DNA from: JABDIY01 sp963803845
GTDB lineage: Bacteria > Actinomycetota > Acidimicrobiia > Acidimicrobiales > SZUA-35
Reading direction: 5' to 3'
DNA: 64,000 nucleotides
NCBI GenBank assembly: GCA_963803845.1
Contig: CAWDNZ010000005.1
Span: 1,240,001 to 1,304,000 of the forward strand
The notes beneath the pieces are model-generated. The model was not told the origin of the DNA. It did no database searches and worked only from the letters and a program-made list of their open reading frames with translations. Every line of letters begins with the position of its first letter. Position 1 is the stretch's first letter. This document shows positions 8,466 through 16,674 of the stretch, piece by piece. The position numbers and the translations under genes were made by a program.

Positions 8466-9275
8466 TCAACCGTGTTCAGCGATGAGCGCCCGAACTTGGC
8501 TGGCGAGGGCGTCGTCGGCATTTGAACCGATGACGTAGTCAGCAGCTTGCTTCGCATCAGCCGTGGCATTGCCCATTGCGTACCCTCGACCGGCCCATTC
8601 GAGCATCGAAACGTCGTTGTGGTTGTCGCCAAAGCTGGCGACCTCATCCCGCTCGACTCCGAGCTCCTCCGCCAGCTCCATCACGGCCATGGCCTTGGTC
8701 ACGAGATCAGCTGCCACCTCGATGAACGACATCCCCGAGTACGAAGGTACGGCTTCGTGACCGACGGCCAGTTCCGTCTTTTGGAAGAGGTCGTCGAGGG
8801 TTGTCGCGTGATCGTAAACCAGCACTTTCTGCACCCGGGCGTTCACCGCTGCCGCAACGTCATCCACCAAGTGCAAACCGGGCCCAACGGGAACAAGTCT
8901 CTCAAAACCTCGCTCGAAAATCGCCTCGGATTCAAACTCGACAGCGAAACCGGCGTTCGGCACGAAGTGACGAATAGAGGCGATCATAGACCGCACCTTT
9001 TCGGGCTCCATCCAGTAGCCCCGCACGGTTTCGGACCTACCGGCATGCCACGTGATTGCGCCGTTGGCAAAAATCCAGTAGTCGTCCAAGTTGAGCGCAT
9101 CCATGATCCCGGTAGTGATGACGAGGGGGCGCCCGGTTGTGGGGACTACGTGGATGCCGGCGTCCACCGCCTCATGGAGCGCAGCTCGGACATTGGGCGA
9201 AAGCGTTCCTGCCGGCGTCAACATGGTGCCGTCGATGTCTGTGGCGATCATCCGAATCGTAGGAACCACCGTCAC
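8466..9275 (-). CDS. Cof-type HAD-superfamily phosphatase
   Basis: 269 aa from a GTG at 9275; an ATG at 9251 is also possible. HAD motif I is IATDIDGTML with the nucleophile and acid/base Asps, motif II falls in VVPTTGRPL, and motifs III/IV appear as the Lys in TKAMAVMELAEELG and SFGDNHNDVSML. The C2-type cap between them marks the Cof/YidA subgroup, which dephosphorylates sugar phosphates and related metabolites. Cytosolic, no signal. First gene of a likely HAD, hydrolase, tdk run. Confidence 0.9.
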   Translation of the reverse strand: MTVVPTIRMIATDIDGTMLTPAGTLSPNVRAALHEAVDAGIHVVPTTGRPLVITTGIMDALNLDDYWIFANGAITWHAGRSETVRGYWMEPEKVRSMIASIRHFVPNAGFAVEFESEAIFERGFERLVPVGPGLHLVDDVAAAVNARVQKVLVYDHATTLDDLFQKTELAVGHEAVPSYSGMSFIEVAADLVTKAMAVMELAEELGVERDEVASFGDNHNDVSMLEWAGRGYAMGNATADAKQAADYVIGSNADDALASQVRALIAEHG

Positions 9276-9574
9276 GAAACAAACGTCTCCGGTGAAGTAG
9301 GAATGTAGTTTCTCCCTTGGGTTTCTGCTGGGGTACGCCCCCCTGCGCTTGCGCCGCATACTAGCCCGATCGACGCGGTCCACCCGTCATCTCGAGTCGT
9401 GAGGCGATGGGCGAGGTCTTGACGAAATCCAGCGATTACCGAAGGACTCCGAGAGTACGGGCCAACTCGACCCGCACCGACCCGACGAGAGCCGGATTCA
9501 GTGCAAACGACCTATCCGCCGAGCGCAAGCTTTCCCAACGACGAAGCGGTGCAGAAGGCCTAGGCTGAGAGGCT
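9276..9574. other. Intergenic region between divergent HAD and O-antigen ligase genes
   Basis: About 300 bp with no convincing gene. It must hold promoters for both flanking transcripts, but I see no clear -35/-10 pair. No tRNA, repeat or riboswitch was recognised. Confidence 0.5.
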
Positions 9575-10999
9575 GTGTTCGCTGTGTCCACCCTCGCCGT
9601 GCTTCCTGTGGCACTTCTGATTCTGGCACTGTTGATCCCACTGGGAACCGCCTCGGTCCGCAGGCCCCAAGTCGGTGTTCTCCTCCTGGTAGCCCTGCTC
9701 CCCTACGACGGTCTCCTCTTGCTCGTTGATTTGCCTGGAATCATCGATGGATGGAAGGAGGGCGCCGTCCTGGCCATCCTCATCGCCACGCTCGTTCATC
9801 GCTCCAGCCAGCGCACCCGCAGCAGGGCTCAGCTTCAAGAAACCGGTCCCGGTCGACAGATCCCCGGGTTCTGGGTGCCAACGGCAGCACTTCTGGCGCT
9901 CGGTCTGGTTTCGTTCGTCTTCTCCCCTGGCATCGCCGCCCTCACCGGGCTCAAAGTTGCGTACTTCTACCTTCTTCTGCCGGTCATCCTCTGGCTCGCT
10001 CCGCTGAACGAACGCGATCGTGATCGGATGATCACCATCTTCATGGTCAATGGTGCGATCACGTCGATAGTCGGTCTCGGGCAACAGATGCTCGGGCCGG
10101 AGCGACTGAACTCGATTGGCTACGAGTACAACTCCCAGATCCGGTTCGCCGGTGGGATCATGCGCACGTTCTCCACGTTTGTGCAGCCGTTTCCGTTTGC
10201 GTTCTTCGTGGTGGTGGTGCTGCTACTCGGCATCCCGGTAGCGCTCACCGATCGACGTCGTCGGCGTAACCAGCTCTTTCTGCTCTCGGTACCGGTCATG
10301 ATCCTGAGCATGTCCTCGGCGGTCGTCCGCGGCGCCATCTTGGGTCTGGCGCTCGGCGGGTTCTACCTCGTCGTTCGCCGATTCCGGGTTCTTGGCCACG
10401 GCGCAATTCTGTTGGCCGTGGCCATCCTTCTCGGCCCCGGTCCAATCATCGGCGTCCTCGCGTCATCCTCCTCTCTCAATGAACGCACCACCGGCTGGGT
10501 TTCCGAGGTGATCGACGAAGGCGTCGAACCGTTTGGTGATGGGATCGGCAGTGTGGGAGCGGCGGCCGAACGGGTTCAGGACGCATCGGGAAGCGCCGAC
10601 CGCCCCTTCCCCTCACCGGTCGCCGGCAATCGTTATCAACCGGACAACTACTACGTCAAAACACTCTTGGAGCTGGGTCCCCTGGGGCTCTGGTTCCTGC
10701 TTTGGTCTTTAGCATCGGCGATCTCATTTGGCCATCGAGTCTCCAAGGCGCACCCGTCAATCATCAACCCAACAGACAGGGCGGTGGCGTTGGGCATTAC
10801 CGCAGCTTCCGTGGCGGCCGCCGGTGCGGGAATCGTTGCGGCCTACTGGGAGATCTTTCCCGTCGATGCGTTCTACTGGCTACTTCTGGGAGTGTTGCCA
10901 TCTCTGCTTCAATCGTCTTCAATGCGCTCGCCCTCACCCCGGGAGGAAGTGGTGTCCAGACCTACAGCCGAGAACTCCTGGATGCCATCGCCCGCCTAG
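9575..10999 (+). CDS. O-antigen ligase / polysaccharide polymerase family membrane protein
   Basis: 474 aa polytopic protein with roughly 10-12 hydrophobic helices from the N-terminus (LAVLPVALLILALLIPLG) to residue ~450. A long extracytoplasmic loop before residue 385 ends in NYYVKTLLELGPLGLWFLL, the pattern of the WaaL/Wzy Wzy_C domain that joins or polymerises lipid-linked sugars. GTG start with GAGAGG just upstream. The last ~25 residues (SPSPREEVVSRPTAENS...) read across the start of the next gene and look unlike a membrane protein tail, so the true end may lie earlier or an indel may be present. First gene of the plus-strand exopolysaccharide operon. Confidence 0.85.
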   Translation: MFAVSTLAVLPVALLILALLIPLGTASVRRPQVGVLLLVALLPYDGLLLLVDLPGIIDGWKEGAVLAILIATLVHRSSQRTRSRAQLQETGPGRQIPGFWVPTAALLALGLVSFVFSPGIAALTGLKVAYFYLLLPVILWLAPLNERDRDRMITIFMVNGAITSIVGLGQQMLGPERLNSIGYEYNSQIRFAGGIMRTFSTFVQPFPFAFFVVVVLLLGIPVALTDRRRRRNQLFLLSVPVMILSMSSAVVRGAILGLALGGFYLVVRRFRVLGHGAILLAVAILLGPGPIIGVLASSSSLNERTTGWVSEVIDEGVEPFGDGIGSVGAAAERVQDASGSADRPFPSPVAGNRYQPDNYYVKTLLELGPLGLWFLLWSLASAISFGHRVSKAHPSIINPTDRAVALGITAASVAAAGAGIVAAYWEIFPVDAFYWLLLGVLPSLLQSSSMRSPSPREEVVSRPTAENSWMPSPA

Positions 11000-11961
11000 A
11001 CGCTACAGAAGATTTCAGTTTCGGTGCGCGGGTCAGCGCCTCAGGACTCCCACTGATCCCGCCAAGTTTCCACACCACGGTCATACCCGATGGTGCGGGC
11101 ATGAAGCGGGCGATGCAGAGCCTGGCGCCGATCCGATCGGCCCGCATCGTGCATTCGCTCGATGTGGACCTGCCGCTCAACACCCTGTTTTCTCGCATCG
11201 GACCGATCTCGGTGGCAACGGTTCACGATTTGTCCGTCTTCGATGTCCCGTGGGCGTTCAGCAAAAAGCGGGGTGCGCTGGAACGAGCGGCCCTCACCGT
11301 CATGCTCAAAAGAGCTGATGCTCTCATCGCCGTCTCGGAGTTCACGGCCGACCGAATCCGAGCCCGATTCGGGCGAGATTCGACCGTGACCCCACTGGCG
11401 CCTCGCCGCGATCTCTCCCGACCGACTGAAGCCACGATTGCGGAAACGATGCGATCACTGAAGTTGCCTGAGCGGTTCGTCCTCCACGTTGGCACCATCG
11501 AGCCCCGCAAGGACGTTCCGGGGTTGGCGGCCGCTTGTCGGGATATCGATATCCCACTGGTCACGGCCGGATCGGGTTCGCTTGCATCGGCCGATGCCGG
11601 CGACGTGATTCAGCTGGGCTACGTAGAGGACCATGTGCTGCCGGCGCTGTATGCCGCGGCGACCGCAGTGGCCTACCCGTCCCGGTATGAGGGTTTCGGG
11701 CTCCCACCCATCGAAGCTATGGCGTGCGGGGCGGCAGTGGTGGTCACCGGCGTTGGAGCACTGCCAGAACTCGCCCCCGCGGGCTTCCCCCTGGTCACGC
11801 CCGAGGATGCCGCCGATTTGCGCAACCACTTGGGTGCTGCCGTGCGGGACGAAACCCACAATCAACACCTACGAGCTGCCGGAGCCAAACTGATCGAGCC
11901 GCTTTCCTGGGAGCGGGCGGCCCTCTCCACCGTCGATCTCTATGCCAGGCTCTTGGGATGA
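10876..11961 (+). CDS. Glycosyltransferase, GT4-type (start codon unresolved)
   Basis: About 360 aa GT-B transferase. The N-terminal Rossmann element SIVFNALALTPGGSGVQTY (GGSGVQ donor/acceptor loop) begins at about 10905; the C-terminal donor-binding region has HVGTIEPRKDVPGLAAAC, a YPSRYEGFGLPPIEAMACG motif with the EX7E glutamates, and VVTGVGALPEL. No ATG, GTG or TTG lies in this frame between 10702 and the conserved start. The TTG at 10702 would overlap the ligase by 298 bp, and the next ATG (11101) would remove the first domain. The coordinate given is an in-frame CTG, a placeholder. Ends with ATGA overlap to the next transferase, so co-translated with it. Confidence 0.8.
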   Translation: MATSGSVAISASIVFNALALTPGGSGVQTYSRELLDAIARLDATEDFSFGARVSASGLPLIPPSFHTTVIPDGAGMKRAMQSLAPIRSARIVHSLDVDLPLNTLFSRIGPISVATVHDLSVFDVPWAFSKKRGALERAALTVMLKRADALIAVSEFTADRIRARFGRDSTVTPLAPRRDLSRPTEATIAETMRSLKLPERFVLHVGTIEPRKDVPGLAAACRDIDIPLVTAGSGSLASADAGDVIQLGYVEDHVLPALYAAATAVAYPSRYEGFGLPPIEAMACGAAVVVTGVGALPELAPAGFPLVTPEDAADLRNHLGAAVRDETHNQHLRAAGAKLIEPLSWERAALSTVDLYARLLG

Positions 11962-13070
11962 AGGTATTGGCGGTGTCCCACACAGGACTGCTCTCTGGCG
12001 CCGAGCGGGTACTGGTCGGCCAGCTCAGCCACCTTGTCAGGATGGGCCACGAGGTCACGTTGGCGTGCGCCGATGGCCCCCTTGCGGCCGAGGCGTCCAC
12101 CGAAGGCATCAACGTAACGACGATCCGCGAGCTGAAGCCGGGCCCGGGACCCCGTCCGCTGGCGATGGCAGGACTGGCGCTAAGCCATGCGCGAACGGCC
12201 CGGCCCCTGCGCACCCTGGCTCAGAACGCCGATGTGGTCCTGTTCAATAGTGCCCTCGCCCTGCCGGCTACGGGCGGGCGACACCTCGGACCCCCAACCG
12301 GACTCTTCATCCACGACGTGATGATCCGGTCTGACCGCCGAGCGATCCTACGCCTCTTTCGGGGCGCGGTCGATCGGGCATTCGCCGTGTCCAACACGGC
12401 GGCGGCCTACGCAAGGTCCATGGAAATTGATACCCGGGTGATCCTCAACGGGGCGCGCTTCGATGTTCGGGACAGCACCACGGCGATGACCATGCGTAGC
12501 CGTGACCCCATCGTCGTAGGAATCGTTGCAGCCCTTACGCCCTGGAAAGGGCACGAGAGCTTGCTGGAGGCCATTGCGCTGGTCCCCGATGTCCACCTCG
12601 AGATTCTGGGAGCTCCCTTCCCCGGCGATTCGGAGTACGAGGCATGCTTGAAACGCCGAGCCGAACAGCCCGACCTCGCCGGTCGAGTGGATTTTCTCGG
12701 TCACCGGAAGGAAGTTGTGGAGATCATGGGAAGGTGGAGCCTCTCAATTTCTTCCAGCATCGAGCCCGAGGCCGGGCCTCTCGTAATCCTCGAGAGCATG
12801 GCGCTGGCGCTTCCGGTCGTCGCTACAGCGCTGGGTGGGGCGGTGGAATTTCTTGGTGATGCCGGCATTCATGTTCCACCGAATGACCCTCCCGCACTAG
12901 CGGCCGCCATCGCCCACCTGCTCCAGGACTCGGCGGCGTGGGAACGCTGTAGTGCTGCCGGCCCCAGGGCAATCAGGGGTGGCCTCAGCCTCACTCACTC
13001 ACTCGAACGCTTCGGCGACGAACTCGCCCAGCTGGCGCAGCTGCCGTTGTCGCCGACGCCAGACCCATGA
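11958..13070 (+). CDS. Glycosyltransferase, GT4-type
   Basis: 370 aa GT-B transferase. N-terminal MKVLAVSHTGLLSGAERVLV contains the acceptor-side loop SGAERV; the C-terminal half has VVGIVAALTPWKGHESLLEA, VDFLGHRKEVVEIM and SSIEPEAGPLVILESMALA (the family EX7E region), followed by TALGGAVEFLGDAG. ATG overlaps the previous stop by four bases (ATGA) and its own stop overlaps the next start in the same way, so three genes are translationally coupled. Likely adds a sugar to a lipid-linked repeat unit at the inner membrane; donor and acceptor unknown. Confidence 0.9.
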   Translation: MKVLAVSHTGLLSGAERVLVGQLSHLVRMGHEVTLACADGPLAAEASTEGINVTTIRELKPGPGPRPLAMAGLALSHARTARPLRTLAQNADVVLFNSALALPATGGRHLGPPTGLFIHDVMIRSDRRAILRLFRGAVDRAFAVSNTAAAYARSMEIDTRVILNGARFDVRDSTTAMTMRSRDPIVVGIVAALTPWKGHESLLEAIALVPDVHLEILGAPFPGDSEYEACLKRRAEQPDLAGRVDFLGHRKEVVEIMGRWSLSISSSIEPEAGPLVILESMALALPVVATALGGAVEFLGDAGIHVPPNDPPALAAAIAHLLQDSAAWERCSAAGPRAIRGGLSLTHSLERFGDELAQLAQLPLSPTPDP

Positions 13071-14245
13071 TGAGGCGGCAGGATCGACGAGGGCGTAAGC
13101 AACGAAACCGGCGTTGGGCCCTCTTTCTCACGGGTGTGCTCGTTGGCGGTGGCAGCTGGCTCGCGTACCGAGAATTCGACGTGCCATTGCCTGATACGAG
13201 TCGCCTCGAGGTAGCGGAGATCATCGACAACCCGAATCGAACAGCCGAGGTAGGGATCTCTCTGGGTTCTGCGCCTATGGAGTTCACCGATGCAGAGATC
13301 ACTCGGCAATTCGACCTTGTTGCCTCCGCTGGCGTTGGCTGGATCCGGATCGACCTGGACTGGTCAAAAATCGAAACCACGAGAGGTTCTCTCGATTGGA
13401 CGATCGTGGACCGAGCGGTTGGTTTGGCCGTCGAGCGAGATATCCGAGTGCTCGGAATTCTGGCCTACACCCCCACGTGGGCGCGGCCGGAGGGGACAAC
13501 AGACAAACATCCTCCCGACACAGACGACGGGTTCGCGAACCTGGCCGCTGCCGCCGTACGACGCTATGGCCCCGACTCCCCTCGTTCTGATCTTCAAAAC
13601 ACGATCACCCATTGGGAGATCTGGAATGAACCCAACATCCCAGGGTTTTGGGAGGGTGGGTCGGATCCGGAACGCTATGCCAGCCTCTTCAACGCCGCCG
13701 CGGCAGAACTACGCGCCGCCGACCCTTCCGCCACGATCCTCATCGGAGGGTTGGCACCCTCGGACGACGAAGGTGACGGTCTCAGCGGCCCTACTTTTCT
13801 GCGGCGCTTCTTCGAGGCTGGTGGCGAAAGAGCCTCTTTCGACGCCGTAGCCGTACATCCATACACTTTTCCAGCCCTCCCCGGCGAGAACCAAACCTGG
13901 AACAGCTGGTTCCGAATTACCGAGGTCGTTTCTGTCCTACGACAGTTCAACGCCGCGAGCGGGGTGAAGATTTGGGTCACCGAATACGGAGCGCCAACTG
14001 GAGGCCGGAACTCGATTTCAATGGAGCAGCACGAGCAGATGATCCGTTCGGCGTTGGCTTGTGCAGCAACCAGCTCGCGTTTTGGCCCAGTATTCCTGTA
14101 CACGCTGGAAGATCTAAACTCCCGCGGAAGCGATCGCGAGGATCATTTCGGGCTAGTCACCTCTGATGGCAGGGCCAAACCGGCCTGGGATACGGTCAAA
14201 GAAATCACCAGTGGCGAAGGACCCAAGCCGCGCTGCGGGCCGTGA
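13067..14245 (+). CDS. Membrane-anchored glycoside hydrolase, PslG/GH39-like
   Basis: 392 aa. A basic N-terminus is followed by a signal-anchor (RWALFLTGVLVGGGSWLA), then a TIM-barrel hydrolase. The acid/base Glu sits in HWEIWNEPNIPGFW and the nucleophile Glu in KIWVTEYGAPTGG; the N-terminal VGWIRIDLDWSKIE and late YTLEDLNSRG segments match the GH39/GH5-like group that includes PslG. That enzyme trims a biofilm polysaccharide during export. Overlaps the preceding transferase by ATGA, so it is part of the same operon and probably edits the polymer that the ligase and transferases make. Exact substrate cannot be deduced. Confidence 0.85.
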   Translation: MMRRQDRRGRKQRNRRWALFLTGVLVGGGSWLAYREFDVPLPDTSRLEVAEIIDNPNRTAEVGISLGSAPMEFTDAEITRQFDLVASAGVGWIRIDLDWSKIETTRGSLDWTIVDRAVGLAVERDIRVLGILAYTPTWARPEGTTDKHPPDTDDGFANLAAAAVRRYGPDSPRSDLQNTITHWEIWNEPNIPGFWEGGSDPERYASLFNAAAAELRAADPSATILIGGLAPSDDEGDGLSGPTFLRRFFEAGGERASFDAVAVHPYTFPALPGENQTWNSWFRITEVVSVLRQFNAASGVKIWVTEYGAPTGGRNSISMEQHEQMIRSALACAATSSRFGPVFLYTLEDLNSRGSDREDHFGLVTSDGRAKPAWDTVKEITSGEGPKPRCGP

Positions 14246-14284
14246 CATTGGCCGCCTGCACTGCGGTTAGGCGAGGGTCTGCGG

Positions 14285-15400
14285 TCAGGCGAGGGTTGCT
14301 TGCACGATCGCCTGCATTCTGGAGCGAAAGACCTCGGGGGCAAATTGTTCAGCGTGAGCAATGATCTTCTCGTGGTCATAGCTGGAGGGATCGAACGCTG
14401 CCATGGCGGACGCGAAGGCCTCGATGAGGGCGGGCGTCTGGTCCATATCGATCTCGGATCCGACCCACCGCCCGGTGATTCCATCCACCACGGTGTCGCG
14501 GATCCCCCCTTGACCGAGACCGATTACCGGTAAGCCGGTGGCTTGGGCTTCTACGGGAATCATGCCGAAATCCTCGAGACCGGGGAATATCAGCGCCTGA
14601 CTTTGGCGAAAGAGCTGGCGTAATCCGGCATCGTCCACGGCACCGACGAATGTAGTTTCGGGTCCGGCGAGCACTTTGCAGCGCTCGATCTCTCGTCCAT
14701 CACCGGCAACGACCAACCGCACCCCCGCCTGACGAGCTGCCTGAATAGCGATATCCGGCCGCTTGTATCCCACGAGGCGACCGGCGTACAGGAACGATTC
14801 CTCCCGAGCCACGGAGGGATCCGGTGTAAAGAAGTCGATATCCACTGGGGGGGCGACAACCACGGAGTCGCAATCCCACCATCGGGCGATGCGCTCCGCC
14901 ACTTCGCTGGAATTGGCGAGCATCTTTGTGACGCGTTTTGCCGCGTTGCGGTCCAAGGGGCGTTGGGTGGCACAGAAGGTCCGCAACACTGCATAGGCCG
15001 CCGCTGAGGGAGCCTCCGCCCGCGCGAATCGCTGATCCCACATCCAACGAGCTGGACTATGGACATAGCTGATCACGGGACGGTCGAGCACCCTTTTTGT
15101 TACACGGTTGGCGAATGCGTGATGGCTCACGATGACGACATCTGATTTGCCCGGGTCAAAAGAGCGGAAACTGATCGGCAGAGCGGGAAGGAAATGGGAG
15201 TAGCGCCCGTCGTGGCGGTACACCCGCTGCAACGGGCTGGTGGTGATGGAGAGTTCGTCGAGGTCGAGTCCAACTCCACGCCGATCGGCGATGGGAACGA
15301 ACAAACCTTGGATGTCAAATGTTCTCGCTAGCTCGTCGACCACCTTCTCCGAGCCACCCAACTCGGTGATGCGTTCGTGGACGAGGGAAACGGTGGTCAT
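14285..15400 (-). CDS. Glycosyltransferase, GT4-type
   Basis: 371 aa. N-terminal MTTVSLVHERITELGGSEKV carries the loop GGSEKV; VISYVHSPARWMWDQRF and ANSSEVAERIARWW follow; the C-terminal domain has FLYAGRLVGYKRPDIAIQAA and FPGLEDFGMIPVEAQATGLP with the two EX7E glutamates. This is close to mannosyl/rhamnosyl transferases of exopolysaccharide loci (WbaZ-like). Start chosen at the ATG whose first bases overlap the Wzz-like stop (ATGA); 52 upstream codons in frame are antisense. Last gene of the minus-strand operon, convergent with the plus-strand operon, 39 bp apart. Confidence 0.9.
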   Translation of the reverse strand: MTTVSLVHERITELGGSEKVVDELARTFDIQGLFVPIADRRGVGLDLDELSITTSPLQRVYRHDGRYSHFLPALPISFRSFDPGKSDVVIVSHHAFANRVTKRVLDRPVISYVHSPARWMWDQRFARAEAPSAAAYAVLRTFCATQRPLDRNAAKRVTKMLANSSEVAERIARWWDCDSVVVAPPVDIDFFTPDPSVAREESFLYAGRLVGYKRPDIAIQAARQAGVRLVVAGDGREIERCKVLAGPETTFVGAVDDAGLRQLFRQSQALIFPGLEDFGMIPVEAQATGLPVIGLGQGGIRDTVVDGITGRWVGSEIDMDQTPALIEAFASAMAAFDPSSYDHEKIIAHAEQFAPEVFRSRMQAIVQATLA

Positions 15401-16674
15401 TCGCTGGCGTCGAGTCCTTGAGCCGGAGCGGTGATCACGCCGACGAGGCGGCCTCCGACCGAGCGAATCTGATCGGCGGTGCGCCGTAGATCTGCCAGGG
15501 TGAGGTTGTGAGGATCCGTAACGAGAACAACTGCGGAAGGAAACTGATGGACACAAACAAGTTCGTCGTCGAGTGATGAGCCCGCAGTGACGCTGACGAT
15601 CGCAGCATCGGCTCCGGCATTGATAACCACCTGTTCGGTGGCCCGGACTCTGGCCGAACCATTGAGCCCTTCCGGAGTGCTCGATCCAGCCGACAACAAG
15701 GCGGTTGAAGAGTTCGCGTCCACTTTCTTCAGCGTCTCCCGAAGTTGGGCCGAACCCTCCAATACCTCGGACAGGCCAGGACTGCGTTCGACCGAAAAAT
15801 GCCGATGGAGAGTGGCACCGTTGACATCGGCATCGACCATCAGCACTCGGTTGTGGAACCTCCCGGCAATCACGCCAAGATGGCCCGCGATCCGGGCGTC
15901 ACCCACTGGGCCGTTCTGGACAACCGTAACCACGGGGCGGTCCGAGAGAGTACGGGAGAAGAACGGAACGAGCGAGTCCACATCAGTGGCGCGGCGGGTG
16001 GATCCAACCGAGATGCTGGGAACGCCGAGCGTCCGCTGGATGTCGGCATCGGGGGAGATTGGGGAAAGGCGTCCCCGGAGCTTACGGATGGCGATGAGCC
16101 CCTCGGCGGTCAGAAGTGCTGCCGCGATGGCGCCAAGAATCGCACCGGTGAGAGGAGATCCTGAGATGGACTTGCCGCTTGAGCGAGCAGGGTCTACCAG
16201 TAGAACACTGGCGTTGCGTTCCGGAGCCTCTTCCTCCATTTGTTCTGCGATCGCACTCGCCAAGACCACCGCATCGCGGGCATCCTCGGCCGTGACGTTG
16301 ATCACGATGAACCCGGGCGTCTCACGGAGACCAATCGTTACCAATGATTCAACGTCGTCAACGTCGAGGTTGAGGCCCGAGCGGGTAACGGCGCGGGCGA
16401 GGGCGGAACGAGTGGCGGCCAGCTCTGCGGCCTGCTCGGCCCGGAATTCGGCGTCATTGGCGTCGCCTTCATCGCTGGACACCGCCAGCATGGTGGCATT
16501 GGCCTCATACAGCACCGGTTCCCGCAGGCCGAGGAAGAGCAGCGCCGATCCCACCACAACGCTCGCCAGAAGAATGATCTTCCACTGCTTGACCATCTCC
16601 CGTAGATGATCGCTGAACTCGGAGCGGGCTATCGTTTCATAGGCATCTGCGCTGGCGGCTCGGCTTTGATTCAC
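15397..16674 (-). CDS. Wzz-like chain-length protein with degenerate BY-kinase domain
   Basis: 425 aa. Residues ~20-200 form a Wzz-type unit: two membrane helices (IILLASVVVGSALLFLG; SPLTGAILGAIAAALLTA) around a helical periplasmic loop. The rest resembles CpsD/CapB ATPases: Walker A' RVLMVDADVNGATLHRHF is intact enough, but the Walker A position reads QNGPVGDARIAGHLG, lacking the GK[ST] lysine, and the C-terminus (APAQGLDASE) has no tyrosine cluster. Family members regulate polymer length and export by ATP-driven autophosphorylation; here that activity is probably lost, leaving a structural or regulatory role. Overlaps both neighbours by four bases (ATGA). Confidence 0.85.
   Translation of the reverse strand: MNQSRAASADAYETIARSEFSDHLREMVKQWKIILLASVVVGSALLFLGLREPVLYEANATMLAVSSDEGDANDAEFRAEQAAELAATRSALARAVTRSGLNLDVDDVESLVTIGLRETPGFIVINVTAEDARDAVVLASAIAEQMEEEAPERNASVLLVDPARSSGKSISGSPLTGAILGAIAAALLTAEGLIAIRKLRGRLSPISPDADIQRTLGVPSISVGSTRRATDVDSLVPFFSRTLSDRPVVTVVQNGPVGDARIAGHLGVIAGRFHNRVLMVDADVNGATLHRHFSVERSPGLSEVLEGSAQLRETLKKVDANSSTALLSAGSSTPEGLNGSARVRATEQVVINAGADAAIVSVTAGSSLDDELVCVHQFPSAVVLVTDPHNLTLADLRRTADQIRSVGGRLVGVITAPAQGLDASE

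Noticed and set aside
9575..11961. Fusion of O-antigen ligase and glycosyltransferase
   Set aside because: The frames differ and each gene has its own conserved ends; a start-codon or indel problem is the simpler view.
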